Below, piece after piece: positions 23,126 to 36,400 of a stretch of 64,000 nt of DNA (its first letter is position 1; each line of letters begins with the position of its first letter). The notes beneath the pieces are model-generated. The model was not told where the DNA came from. It was given only the letters and a program-made list of their open reading frames with translations, and ran no database searches. Source of the stretch: Zantedeschia hybrid cultivar. Its lineage: Eukaryota; Streptophyta; Magnoliopsida; Alismatales; Araceae. A program made the position numbers and the translations under genes. The DNA lies in NCBI GenBank assembly GCA_030544215.1, contig JARZZO010000013.1, forward strand, positions 40,373,196-40,437,195, given 5' to 3'.

Positions 23126-23904
23126 CTATAAAAAAAAAATCTCAACTAAAAAAAAAATGCAATATTAATATGCTAATAAGTAAAGAAATATTTATGGAGG
23201 GGGCAATTAAGAAGACGGCTGGCTGCTCAGCTTACACCTCTCGTCTGTCCCCCCACTGGTCGTCTTCTCCAGTCATCCCGAAGGAAAAAAGGGAAAGCTC
23301 GGGGAGGTGGGGGAGAGGGCTCCCCGCAGCTTCGCAGTTCCACCGCCGGCGTCCGCGATCTCCTTCGCCATGGAGGCTCTGCTCTCCACTTCCACCGCCT
23401 CTCGCTCTTCCGTTTGAGATCAGCATCGCCGGAATCGGCGCTCCCTGGGGCCGGATCGGGGCGCCGTCTTCGGAGATCGGGCTCTCCATACGCCCTCTTC
23501 TCACGTCTTCCGCGGAGGTCGCGCGCTTCTGGTGGGTGCCTCCTCGGGCTTGCAGGGACGGATCGGTCTCAGATGTAGCTGGCGGCCCTTGCTTTGGGAC
23601 TTTAACCGTGTTGGATTGGTCGCGCTAGGTTTCTGTGGGCCTTCTTGTTTCTGAGCTTGAGAGGAGGAGATTGGTAGTGGGGGTGGTCTAGGGTGGTGCT
23701 TGCTGTTGCCAGGAGATGGAGGATTAGGGTTTGATCTTATGTCGCTGGTCGATCGGTGCTTCACAAGCCCTTTTTGTTGGATTCTTGCGCTTTGTGGTGG
23801 ATTGGCGGCAACTGGAGTTGTTTCAAAGGTTGTTTTAGAGGGTTTCAGCTTGTTCCGCGTCGTCCTGGTTAAAGCACATTTGTGAGGGTTCTGCCTGGTT
23901 TGTG
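23126..23904 (+). promoter_or_regulatory. Putative promoter and 5' leader of the Raf-like kinase gene
   Basis: CTATAAAAAA at about 23126 is the nearest TATA-like box. Sequence from about 23200 becomes GC- and CT-rich like a transcribed leader. It carries several upstream ATGs: ATGGAGGCTCTGCTC at about 23370 (15 codons), ATGGAGGATTAG at about 23716, and a 48-codon frame at 23739-23885. A leader intron is possible but not demonstrated. Confidence 0.4.
23739..23885 (+). other. 48-codon upstream ORF in the kinase leader
   Basis: Starts at ATG 23739 (MSLVDRCF...) and ends at TGA 23883-23885, only 19 bases before the kinase ATG at 23905. It would be met first by scanning ribosomes if this leader is unspliced. 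No family recognised. Confidence 0.45.
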
Positions 23905-26900
23905 ATGGCTTCCAAGTTCACCGGAATCATGGGCGGCGGCGGGGGCGGGGGAAACGATCTCGGCGTCGATTTCTGCGACCTCGCGTTCTACCATAAGCTC
24001 GGGGAGAACTCCAACATGTCCATAGACAGCATGCAGAGCCTCCAGACGAGCACGGGCGGCGGCACCACCTCAATGTCGGTCGAGAGCGTCGGCTCCAACA
24101 ACTCTCACACACTCATCCTCCAGCACGGCGGCCTCCGATCCATTCCCACCAACAACTCCTCCGTGGAGCACAGCGTCTTTCGGCGCGGCAGGGTGTTCCA
24201 CGCCCTCAGCGATGACGCCCTGGCGCAGGCATTAATGGACGGCCGGTATCCGACCGAAGGGTTGGTGAATTATGACGAGTGGACTCTTGACCTCAGAAAG
24301 CTGAATATGGGGATGCCCTTCGCGCAGGGGGCCTTTGGGAAGCTCTACAGGGGCACATATAATGGGGAGGATGTGGCAATTAAGCTGCTGGAGAGGCCGG
24401 AGAACAACCCCGAGAGGGCGCAGCTCATGGAGCAGCAGTTTGCTCAGGAAGTCATGATGCTTGCCACGCTGAAGCATCCGAATGTGGTCCGGTTCATCGG
24501 CGGCTGCAAGAAGCCAATGGTGTGGTGCATTGTGACCGAGTATGCGAAGGGCGGATCGGTTAGGCAATTCTTGATGAAGAGGCAGAACAGGTCGGTGCCG
24601 CTGAAGCTGGCAGTGAAGCAGGCTTTGGATGTTGCAAGGGGAATGGCGTATGTACATGAGCTTGGGTTCATTCATCGCGACCTGAAGTCGGATAATCTCT
24701 TGATATTTGGGGATAAATCGATAAAGATTGCTGATTTCGGAGTGGCTAGGATCGAGGTGCAGACGGAGGGCATGACGCCGGAGACCGGAACTTATCGTTG
24801 GATGGCTCCGTAAGTGAAGTGATCTTCACTTCCTAATTGTTCTTTCCTAGGGACGCTTTTACCGTTATCTCATGTGTGTGATTCCTCATGTCTTTGATTA
24901 GTCTTGCGTTTTTACCTTTAGTTTCTGTTCCAATGGGTTACTAAGAACGACCAATAGCGTCTTAAAATGAACTTATATTTGCATCACAGATGCATGTGTT
25001 TTTTGTAGCCTAGTTTTGCATCATGTGGTCATACAGTTTCTCTTCTTGTCTGTCAGATTTTCTGTTCAGCTTATTGATGTGAATAGCAATGTGCTTTCTT
25101 TTGTGTAATCTCTCATTGTCGTTGGTAATATTCCAAATTAAAACTCTCATTAACCGTTTTGACCATTTTATTTCTAGTATTTATGAATTATAACCTCTTT
25201 TAAGCTCACCATGCCCTTCCACTATTTTCTGTTTAACTCGTTAGCCCCAAAGTCTGCTTTTATATTTTGTTTGTTTTGTTTGCTTGGAAATTAATGATGG
25301 TGAAACCTTGTTTATAACGGTCCTATGTTGGCTCTGAAATTTATCCATTAAATCTTTCCATTGTGTAGCAAATTCCCAAACTTGGTTTCTGAAAGTTTGA
25401 TTTGGTTTACAAATGTATGAAACTGAAGTTCTTAGGAAGACTTTGATCCACCTAAGATTGCAAGTAGCATTTAAAAATGTTAAAACAGCCTTTTCTGTGT
25501 AAACCCAAGCTGCTCAGGTTACTGTGGCCAGTTTCAGTTTCTGTATAGAGGATGACCAATTTGTTCTAGTTGTCTCTAATATTCACCATGCCTAATCTCC
25601 TTCCTGTCACTTTGGTTTGGGAATGTGAGTTGAAGGTCTAAAATATTGCTTTTGGAAGTCTATTGGTGGCTTGTGGGGGAAGAGTGATCAATCCTTTTAT
25701 ATTTCTGTTCTTTCGAATGAAAACCTAGTTTGTAAAATCCAGAGCTGAATTCAATCTGTTCTCACACCAGTTTTCTGCCAATACCATTTTTTGTAATATC
25801 TCATCAGTTCCATTTAAATTCTCCATGTGCATGTAATAATGTTTGGTAACTTAGATTCTTTTGAGTTCACCCTACAACACACGTCTTCATCAGGTGGAAC
25901 ATAATTGCTTCCTAGAAAACATTCAGGCAGGGGGAAAATCAGCTGCAATCTGTGACTTATTTCAGTCATGTAACATTTTTCTATTTTCTTGATTCGGCCT
26001 ACAATTTCAACAATGGTGTGTCAGATCATCTACATTTTCCCTCTTCTTTAAGATCTTGTGCTTTTCTCTTGACAATTATGCACTAATAGGAATCTTCAAG
26101 ACTGAGGTGCTACACTTCTGACAACCTTGCTGCTTTATGGTATTTTATTCTTGTTAATTTGTGTGCTTTTTGACACACTAATACACTATCAGCCTATCGG
26201 CCCATGACAGCTTAGCGTTCTTGCTATCATCTTACATCCGTCACTACTTGTCAAGCAATTGTCTGCCTTTGTCATTGACATGGCCATATTTGGATTTAAC
26301 TGTTTTGTTTTCATATCACATATTATTGGACTTCCATTCATTCGCTTGAACAAATGCTTAGTTTAAATTTACAGACATAAATGGACATATACTAGACTGC
26401 ATTGATTATACATCTGTATTCTACCCATCTTGTTATGATTGTGTCTTCTTGTATACAGCTGATAAGTGGCTGATGCAGTTGATAGTCGTTGACTACTTGT
26501 GAACATTGTGCATCATATAGTGTTCATAGACAATGACCGTGATCTACTCAGATTGCTTTCTTGGTCTCCCAAGATTATTGAAGCTGTTGTGACGGGTATT
26601 TTGCAGGGATAATGATCTCTAAACTAGCATTGGTTTGCATGTGTTGGACTGTTCTAGAAGACCTTGAAAAACTCTGTAGGGTCGTGGAACTTTTTTAATT
26701 AAGCTTGGGAATGGTTGACGGAAGTGGGATTGAGGAGATGAAGAGTTGTTTGATAAAAGTTTCTCTTTATCTTCTCTTTCAATAACTGAGTGATTTGGTG
26801 ATGTGGAGCTTACTTCCTGGCTTTCTCCTAAGCAAAAATAATTGTGAAGTAACACCCGGGTTCTCTGGCACATGGTGGCTTATGCAATCCTTAGGTCATT

Positions 26901-29900
26901 GAAATCAGTCTTAGAAGAAGGAATCAGAAGCCATTTGCTTCATGTGCCTCCTAAGATAAGGGTTCCTAACTTAGCTATCACATAATAAAATGAAGCATAC
27001 TTTAGAGGGGAGAGTGGGAGAAAAGCTACATGCCATTTTCATGGCTAGGTTGGCCATAACGTTTGGCTCAAGCAGTGGATATTTTGTGTATGATGTTTGG
27101 CTCAAGGAGTGGCTGTTTTGTGTTTGAACAGCCTAAAGGCAATGGTGAGGATTTGGTCTCATGCGCCCTGCTCTCCATGAGTTTCACCTGGCACCAGCCA
27201 GGGTTGTCCTGAACATTTAAAAATGATTTGAAGGGAAATCATGTGGCCTGATTTGCATTAGTTTATGCATTGTTGCTATGACTTACTTGCAATTTTCACC
27301 TATTCTTAGTTTGGCAGGCTTTTCTTATAAGCCGGAAGCAGAGGCAAGAAAAATGAAGCATCAAATTTCCTATTTTTGTGAGATTTCCAGAATTTGTAAT
27401 TTTCTTCCAAAAAATATTTATATGTTCATCTTAAATACATCTAGCCGAGCCCTCCGCCTCAATATCCTCCATGTTGGCAATATGGTGGGAAAAATAACAG
27501 AACCAAATGATGGCTTGAGTGTTCTTTGTGTAATCATTAATGCATCTAGGAGGGAAGTTGTTTTCTTTCTTGATGAATTGAAAATTCTAGTACCAGTGTG
27601 AAACTAGGGGTGGCAACGAGCTAAGCCAAGCTGAGCTTCGGCCAGCTCAAACTCAGCTTGGCAAAAAAAAAGAGCCTGAGTGGACCCTGGGCTTTAAAAT
27701 GAGCTCAAGATTAGACTCAGACTCGGTCGATTAGAAAAGGGAGCTCAAAATTGAGCCCGAGCCAGCTCATTTTGAGTAACTCGTCAACAGAAATGAGTTT
27801 AACCATTCCATTCCCATGGTGATAGACTTGCCTTTCCGACTGAAGGTCAAATTATAAAGTCACTCTGGCCTGGGGAATTTTTTGGGCATCTGATGTTGAA
27901 CTAATCATTCCAACTCCGACTCCCATCTAGGAACCCCATCTGCAGACCGGGAGGTGAGTGGGCGATGCCATGTGCACAGTCCTCTCTTGTCGTCGAAGTG
28001 CCTTTGAGCGCCTCTTCTCCTCCCCTTCCTCTGTCCCGTCCCTCCACCTCACGCACCAGACTTTCCAGCCGCCACTGCACCCTTGACAGCCGCATCCCCT
28101 GCGATATCCACCTCTTCCTCGGCCTCCCCTGGGTCAAGCTCGCTGGCTAGCTCCTCCTACCATCAACCATGGCCTCCTTGAACTCTCCAGCGCTGCTTTG
28201 CTACTGTTGCCTACATCCATGCCCACCTCACTGCACTTGCCTGGAGTGCACCTGAGGTGCCCAATGCCGTCGATGGTGCTTGCATCACAGGCACCTCGAC
28301 ACTGGCATGGCCATTGTCAGGAGTAGGGTCGCTGCTTGGCTGGCAGTGCTGTAGGAGAACTTGGAGGATCCTGCCACCCAAGGTATTGGAGTTCAAGAAG
28401 GCTCCACTCCTCAGTATTAGAGTACAAGAAGGTTCCGCTTCCTTACACACACACACTCACTCTCTCTTCCGAAGTAACCAAACAAATAGGCTTCTTGAAT
28501 GGCTGTTAAAAGCTTATCATACATAATGTTTTAATGTACATGGGCTTGCGAGCTGACTCGACCGAGCTTGGGGTACTCGGGTTTGGCTTGTTTAAAGAAA
28601 CAAGCTTATGTAGAGCTCGGGCCTTTGATTGTAAATGAGACGAGTTGGATCGAGCTGCACTGAAGATGAGCTTGAATAGCTCGCAAGTGGCTCATCCCAT
28701 AGCAAGCCCTATGTTGAACTCAATGTAAATATGGAAGAGTCTGATAGCACTTGAACCAAGGCAGTGTTTGCCGCCACCATTTGGCTCAATTCCCTTGGTG
28801 GAATCTGCCGACAGGGTCACGAACGTTTCCAAATGTTCAAACTTTTCTTGGTTTGCTCCCAATCCCTTTCTCAGTTACAGGAGAGAGATAGACCCAGCCT
28901 TAGCCCACATGCATCCCTGCCCAAAAGCGGCCTGGAGGGTGCTTCGTCACACTGTAGAATCGATTTTAACGTGGTTTCCCTATTATGCCCCTCTGCAACT
29001 GTGGTTTCTCAGCGCCCAAAACCCTGCTGACCCTTTCCCCTTTCTGTAAAAGTGCCCATTTCAACACATTGGCATTTTCTTGGCACCCAAACGATACCCC
29101 AAGGGCATATAAAAGCCGACATTGCCTGACACCAGCAGAACAATCAGATTTCTTTAGAATCTAGCTATTGAAAAGCACTGCCATACGCTGCCAAAGACAT
29201 TCTTTTTGGAAAAGAACTTCCATAGTTTGATGATGATTGCAGAAGCTGAAAATGGGAAGAGAGACACCAGATATGAATTGCCGAAGAAAAAAAAAATCTC
29301 CAAAATCCTTAATGAAGCATATATTATAGGGGCACTAATGAACAGCAATATACTATTAAGCTTTTCATCTTTCTTGTTCTTGGAAAGATCTTATGAATGT
29401 GGATTGCGTTCATTCTACAATGTCTTTGTGAGGGAAGTTTAGTGATAAGTTAAACTTTCAAGTGCCTTATGAGGTCTCTTTAGAAGTTTTGAAGTCTCTT
29501 AAAGTGGGCTGCTGTATGCAAGAAATATGTTGTGTATCAGGTAGTGGATGTGAAGCTATGGCAGGTAAACAATGGATATATCCTATCTTACCATGATTCC
29601 ATCAAAATTTGTGGCATGAAGTCCACGTCAGGGATTTTTGTGCAAATGTGTGTTGGGCTCCTCATACTGACCGACTCCTGAGGAGATCCTAATTTATTTA
29701 TTTTATATATACTGAGTTTTTTTTCTTGTAAATGTAAAACACTGCAGCATAACCAGGTATATGGGATATGCAATAGCCATGCTAAACGTTTATGTGGTTG
29801 TCTATAAAATTCTGGATTACATTCAAATTTACAAACACATTTCTGCATATTATATTGGATCTTTGAATTGCTAACTGCATGGATTTTGCATCGGCTCCAC

Positions 29901-30430
29901 CAACATGGCCTGTTGGGGACCAAAATTTATGGTTAGTCCTTTTGGTGGATAGCATTTTCCTGTTAGTAGGTCTGAATATTGTTTGTTCTTCAATCATCAT
30001 GCTGCAATTGAGCAGTCGTTCTTTCCGTTATCCGAAAATTTCAATTAATTTACTTACTTCCCTGTGAATGCACCCTTGTCTTGGCCACAGAGAGATGATC
30101 CAGCACAGGCCTTACAACCACAAGGTGGATGTATACAGCTTTGGGATTGTGCTGTGGGAGCTCATAACGGGCATGCTGCCCTTCCAGAACATGACGGCGG
30201 TTCAGGCTGCCTTTGCTGTGGTGAACAAGGGAGTGCGGCCGATCATACCCCCCGACTGCCTTCCCATGTTGGGGGAGATCATGTCCCGATGCTGGGACGC
30301 AAACCCAGATGTGCGCCCCACCTTTGCTGAAGTCGTCCTGATGCTTGAACAGGCAGGGTCCGAGCTCATGACGACAGTCCGGAAGGCTCGTTTCAGATGT
30401 TGCATATCACAACCGATGACAACAGATTAA
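23905..30430 (+). CDS. Raf-like serine/threonine/tyrosine protein kinase (group C MAPKKK-like), complete
   Basis: Cytosolic plant protein kinase of 414 residues, close to the Arabidopsis At4g31170/At2g24360 type. Two coding exons: 23905-24809 and 30091-30430. The donor is CC|GTAAGT and the acceptor CCACAG|A; they join Pro302 to Glu303 in the activation segment (GTYRWMAPEM). The start is the first ATG after an in-frame TAG at 23836. The N-terminal part has a glycine run (residues 10-16) and the conserved SDDALAQALMD...TEGLVNYDEWTLDL linker (about 102-130). Kinase signatures: glycine loop AQGAFGKLYRG (140-150), catalytic Lys160 in VAIK, HRDLKSDN with Asp259, DFG at 277-279, then DVYSFGIVLWELITG and CWDANPDVRPTF in exon 2. 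The end KARFRCCISQPMTTD matches the family C-terminus. All catalytic residues are present, so it is probably active. The substrate is unknown. Confidence 0.95.
24810..30090 (+). other. 5.3 kb intron of the Raf-like kinase
   Basis: GT..AG intron, T-rich for its first 2 kb as in ordinary plant introns. Its third quarter contains a hAT-like insertion (27605-28710). The rest has only short chance frames and no LINE or LTR signatures that I can see. Confidence 0.85.
27605..28710. mobile_element. Probable hAT-like element with GAGCTCG/AAGCTTG words
   Basis: Begins TAGGGGTGGCAACGAGC, a typical plant hAT end. It then shows repeated GAGCTC, AGCTCG and CAAGCTTG words near both ends (27640-27790 and 28545-28700). 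A GC-rich middle (27950-28430) has gene-like composition. The right end near GGCTCATCCCATA is a poor match and I find no target duplication, so the border is approximate. Confidence 0.5.
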
Positions 30431-33400
30431 AAACAATTGAAGCGGAGACAGCAGAAGAAAACTAAAAAAGAAGAACAACATCATCATCATCAACTGTGTA
30501 CCTAGAAAAAATAGGAAGAAAAAAAGATTGTACTATTTAATGTTACCAGCAATGTATTATTATAGTTAAGAGAGATCTGTTCTGCATTGTCTGTTATTTC
30601 GGGAGGTCTCTTTTCTGTTTGTCTTTTGTTGTTGAATACTAATACTGGTGCTACTACTGCTACGACCACTACGTTTGTATGATGCTCATGGTGGCTCATT
30701 CCAGTCTTTTTCTTCTACGTGGGATCTCAGAAGGGAGAAGGTTGAAACATCTACAAGGCCGATCTTCTGTTCACCAGTTTCTCCACCGGTATAATTGTAA
30801 TTCCTGTCACTGAAACTCACCTCAGCCCAAGTGACAACTCGCCCCCTCTCAAACGACCGGAACACCAAAATAAAAACAACCAAGAAAATGAAAATTCCGT
30901 GATGAAAGGTAGAGCAATGCCCAGCATTCAGCAATTGGCCCCTCCCTGCTCCCTCTTGTGCGTTGTTGTCCTCTCCTCATATTAGACGATGCAAAGTTTG
31001 AGGGAAAATCCGAAAAAATGAGATTGAAAGGCTCTCTGCAAATGCAGCATCTCAGACCGGATAGCGTGGAGTTAAGAGTTGAGATCTTCTGAACTTGGAA
31101 TCTAATAGATCTATTAATATTCACTCATGTGATTTGAAGATGTTTGGAATATTTATTTCATGGTTGTCGTATGGTATTTGACCATGCCAACTCGTACGAG
31201 TAGATTTGTATCTGGATGAGTCCGATCTGTTGGCATGCATCGAATTGGACCGGATTGTACCAAGCATATATACATAATGAGGTGTTTTAGATTGAATTGA
31301 TAAATAAAATTATATTCTTATTATCCATTAATAAGATATATATCTCTAAAATGTGGCTTAAACTCATCACTTCTAATGAACTCATTGGCGTAACTCATTC
31401 ATTTCCTGCAAGATCCAACAAACAATGCCGAAAACCCATCTCATTTCTTTGTTCGAAAATTCACTTACTAATAAAACAACTATCGGTGCACCAGCCCGGT
31501 GTTTCAGTGGTAGACAGGCAGCACACATGGACTCCCTGTTTAGGGAGCGCACGTCCTTGATCCTGACTCGTGCGGGGAGACGCGGAAATATCTTGCGCGC
31601 TGCGCAGAAACCTCGTCCCACTCGGGACAGAAAACATACGAGCTATTCTTTCTCCATTTTAAAGGAAACCTCGCATTAGACGAACTCGTATCCTGGTCGT
31701 TCGGCCAGGAGCCCTCGTAAAAAAAACGAAACAACTATTGACCCGCCTCCCGCTAAGAGCCTTTCATCCTCTGTCAGTCCAACTAGAGTCTAAATCCTAC
31801 AAAACGAAGGAGTACCGAGAACACGACCTCTGGGACAGCCCACTTCTCTTTGTTCAAAAAACTGTATTGATTCAATCATCATCTAGACATAAAAGGAAGG
31901 TTACATATAGGTTGAAATAATGTCACAATATGGAGCTGTTTTTTTGACGGAGAACCGAGACAAATGAATCCAACGATTCTAAAAAAACCCATGTGTATTT
32001 CATGTTCAAAAATTGCTAGACCTTTTCGAACCACATGACTGCCATGAATTCACACCAACATTAGGGTTCTAAACCGGTATGATATGGAAACAGAAACTTG
32101 ATTCTATTTTTGATATTAATAGAAAAATCATGTTCCCAGTTCCGACTCCAATATAATGATACTATTTTAACTTTTGTTTTGTTTTCAATTCCGGCATCAA
32201 AAACAGAAATAATTTTCAGAAGTGGAAATAATTTTATATTTCCCAATCATCGTTTTCTTCACTATATGCATATAGTCAAAGTCGCTTGATGAAATTCATC
32301 CAATGACTAATAAAAGTTTATGTATTACAATTATTACTTACGAACTGCATATTCAGCAAGATCAAAAATCAAAGCCAACATGTGAAAAATAGCAACTCCA
32401 ATGTCTGATAATTTGTCCAAAAACTTCAGTTCAATAATTACCAAATAAATTCTTACTACTTGGGTCCATTTTTCTAATCACAAATAGATCAAACAGTGAA
32501 ACAATAGAGTTTCCATTTACAGATCTTTCCAAAAGAGATATTTCGTAGGCGTCTCAATGGGAATGTAACCATAAGATATGATGACTTGTAAAGAAATGAA
32601 CAAACTTGGTCATGAGTTGGACAGTAGGGGGGCAAAACACATCATAGTGTAAAGCTGTTATTGTGACTGACTTGAGACAAAAATAAACCAGATGATCCCA
32701 CATCAAAAATGATGAAACAAATTATTAAACCATATATGTAAAGTACCGACCCGAAATTTGCAACACATCTTTCAGGGTTAACCATGTACACTCCATACAG
32801 ACCAATAATACCTCACGGTTACTAGATCAAGCAAACAACCATCGTCACACCTGCCACTGCACATGAAAATACAAACAATAGGAAGCAGGTACTAAGGGCA
32901 CCGTCCGATCTACCTTTGAGAGAGGTTCTCTATTCCTCATCCTTTGGAACCTGGTATGCCTAACTCGCAAATGCTAGGGGGGAATCCATCATTTAACCAG
33001 ATAAGGTAGGTAGATTACTTTATCAACTCCCCTTTATTAGTGAGGATGTACTAAAGTTCGAAGAATGAGGTTCAGAAAATATTTCCACCTTTCACCTCCC
33101 TTGGAGGCGAAAAGGCGTTCTATTTTCATCGCGTGTCCCCAACTTTGTCGTCGCTTACGATATAACACCTTCAAAAAGGTCATCATCAGACGTTGGAGGT
33201 ATGTTATCCATCCACAGTGAGCACAGCGTAATCATACAAAAGCATTACATTGGTTTGAGGATTGCAAGTTCAAGATGTCTCGTCACAAAACAAAACACAA
33301 GCACCAATCTAGTCTGAACCTGAGCGGTCACGCCACTTGCTAGTTTAGTATTTGCTCCTAGGAGTCTGAAGAGCCACTTTATACACCCATACACACCCAC

Positions 33401-33464
33401 TATATATGGCAAGAAGGGATAATACATCTTTAGATATACGTCAGGGCACGAAGCTTTAAGATGT
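30431..33464. other. Convergent spacer between the kinase and SCE1 genes (3' UTRs and repeat scraps)
   Basis: Both flanking genes end here. The kinase 3' UTR starts at 30431 with AAC/ATC-rich text. 31183-31270 (CGTACGAGTAGATTTGTATCTGG...) resembles the inside of the element at 41984-42627. No other gene supported; frames at 31382-31734 and 32061-32289 lack domains. Confidence 0.5.
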
Positions 33465-36400
33465 TCAGATGATCGACGGATATTGCTTCGCCTGTTGTCG
33501 AACCCTTCGTTTGTACTCAGCAGCATCCTGCAAGGCCAGTTAACAGGCATCACCAAACTCCTGCAAACCCATAACAAGTAACAGCGAAGTGAGATACCTG
33601 GATGAAGAGCTGATACCCATCCGTCTGTGCAGGGTCAGCAGGATTTGGCTGGTCCAATAGATCTTGTATTCCTACAAGAATCTGTTTCACAGTAATTGCA
33701 GGTCTCCATCCCTACCGATGACACAATTCTTACAAATGAACACTCCTTTGTATGCAGCCTTGAAATTTCTAAGTGGACATTATACTGCAATTAGAATGTA
33801 GGCATTATACTCACGCTGTCCTCATTGAGAATTGACAGGCACACTGTACCAGAAGGATACACGTTGGGGTGGAAGAAACCTTGAGGGAACTTGCACTTGG
33901 GGGGTTTGCTGGGGTAATCCTCACTGAAATGGAGGGTCAGAGGGTAGAAGCCGCCATCCCAATCAGTCTGCAAGACATCATTCAATACTTCTACATGAGC
34001 TATAACATCTAGTACAAATGAAATAATAAAAAAATGCCTTCATATTTTCAACATGCATATATAGACACGTTCAAGAACTTCACATCTTATGGCAGTGACT
34101 GGAAGTCTTCACAACATAGATTTATGGCGTTGCTCAATTCTATAGGGAATTCATTAAAAAGGGGGAAAAGAAACTTAGACAACTTGGGCAAACACAATAA
34201 AAGAAGATAAAGATAGTTTAGCAATACATGAGACACAATTAATTTTAGACCTGCAGAGGACATATTGGAAGTGAAAAATTGAGGACAAGTTTGAGGGGTC
34301 TTGAAACTACTGGATTATACAGCAAATTGTGAAAGAATAAAAAAGAAGGGCTGGAAGCAAACAAGGCATAGCAATTTGGTTTGATTGTATACATGATCTA
34401 GGTTGACTCCGCAGTTGACCGATGGTGCACTAGGAAGCATGATGTTGTGAATGTGATCTAACTTCCAATCAAAATGAGCAAGAAAAATCATGACCTTTGT
34501 TAGTATTTGAGCATATAAAATAAGAAAATAACTTGTTGCACCGGCAGCCAGTATTATGCCGGCTGCCGGTGTTTTTAATTAAAAAAATAATGTTTTTTTC
34601 AACATGCATAGCAATTTGGTTTTTTTATTTTTCATCTTTTTTTTTGGGTCATCCGATCCGAGATCGGACTGTACTGCCATGTAGGGGGGTTGGAGCCGGC
34701 CAAAAAAAATTCAATTTTTTTTTTAAATTTAAAACACCATCTGCCAGTGCAGCAAGCTGTTTTTGTTCTCATAAAATAAAACTGACGAAGAAACGAGGAA
34801 TGGTATAATGAATTAAAAAGGGAAGGAAAAAGATATGGACAGCTAGTTTGATTGTGTAGTCAATTAGACACCTGTAGCTCTTTTGATTGATCAGATTATC
34901 CACAACCATGGCATCGTGAAATTGATCCAACACTATCCTATCAAACAAAAGGGAAAATTAAATGACCAAGATGGTTGGCATGATAAATGTTTTGAGAAGA
35001 AAACATTGATAAGTAGAAATGAATGGGATTAATTATGCAATAGGTAAATTTACATGCCATCCAGGCATAGTTGTCAAGGCGGTAAATGACCAAGATGGTT
35101 GGCATGATAAATGTTTTGAGAAGAAAACATAACATTGATAAGTAGAAATGAATGGGATTAATTATGCAATAGGTAAATTTACATGCCATGCAGGCATAGT
35201 TGTCAAGGCGGTAAGGCAATCCAAGGTGTACTTTGGGTCTTTGAGTGCTTAGGCGCATGCTTAGGTGGCAGTAGGAGGCACCTTCACAATCAAGTGGTGG
35301 GGGGAAGGGGGGAGGGAGAGATACTCAAAAACAGGGAGCCAAACACTTGAAGAGAAGGGAAAAGAAATGACAGATATACAAAAAGCTCAAGAAGGGCGAG
35401 AGGATGTTAATGGCCACAAGGGATTCCAAGTCCATGCACATGGGCAAGTGGGACATGTTGCCTCATCGTTGCCATCATAGTGAGAGGATAAAATATAGGA
35501 GTGCCTCATCATTGACACACAGATTTGTTTGCCGAGGAGGGACAATGCCAAAGACTGCAAGGAAGATGAATAATTAGGAAGAGAAGACGAAGGGGAATAA
35601 AAAACTAGGGCTCAATCATCCATACAACCCTATGTACATCAGGATTGGATCCAATGGACCCGTTTTGATTTGCCCATGAACTAACCTAGGTGTTGCCTAG
35701 GCATGTTGGGCGGTCCTAAGCATGCCTAAGCGATGCCTAGGTGCATTTTTTCAAAGCCCAATAAGGCGTCTAGCTGACTAGGCCTTGAAAACAAGCCTTG
35801 TTGCTTAAGCAGTGCCTAGTTGTATGCCTTGACAACTATGCCTGCAGGCATTATAGGCATTTGAACTATTGAATGGCTTTAGAAAACTTTGTTCCTGCTA
35901 TCGCATAAGATACAAGTTTCATCTATGATTTATCAATTCTTAAAGAGGTAAAAGGAAAGAAAAGTGCAGCACAAAAAACATTCAAGGATCAATAAATGGT
36001 AATAATGACTGATCAAAGATAGGGCTGAATCTTCAAAGTTTCTTCGGCACAACGTTATCAATGATCAGAAAATTTCAAAAGGTTAATCTGTGGGTTAATA
36101 GTTCAATTGGAACAATTGTCATCACTTTATGTGAATATGATATTACTTAAAGGCTACAGCTACAGCATTACAAGCACATTTACTTTAAATAGTAGTTGTA
36201 TCTCAGTTTTTTTTTTTTTTTTTTTATTGGGGGGGGGGGGGGGGGGGGGGGGGAGTGAAACGGGATACATACCTGTGGGAAATTCCGATAGAGGATGTGA
36301 TGCGGGACAGCAAGGGGGTAGAAGCCGAAGAAGGAAGAAGAGAGGGGGTTGGAGAAGAAGAAGACTAGGGCACATGTTCCCGTCCCATCTCGGGAGAAAA

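Noticed and set aside
23170..23628. 152-codon plus-strand open frame upstream of the kinase
   Set aside because: GC-rich leader sequence without a recognisable domain, and another GC-rich frame overlaps it on the opposite strand.
23907..24675. Long minus-strand frames opposite the kinase exon
   Set aside because: Shadows of the high-GC kinase exon; no domain, and sense-strand homology is unambiguous.
31485..31740. Possible tRNA-like segment (GGTGTTTCAGTGGTAG)
   Set aside because: Resembles an A-box only; no B-box or cloverleaf can be formed.
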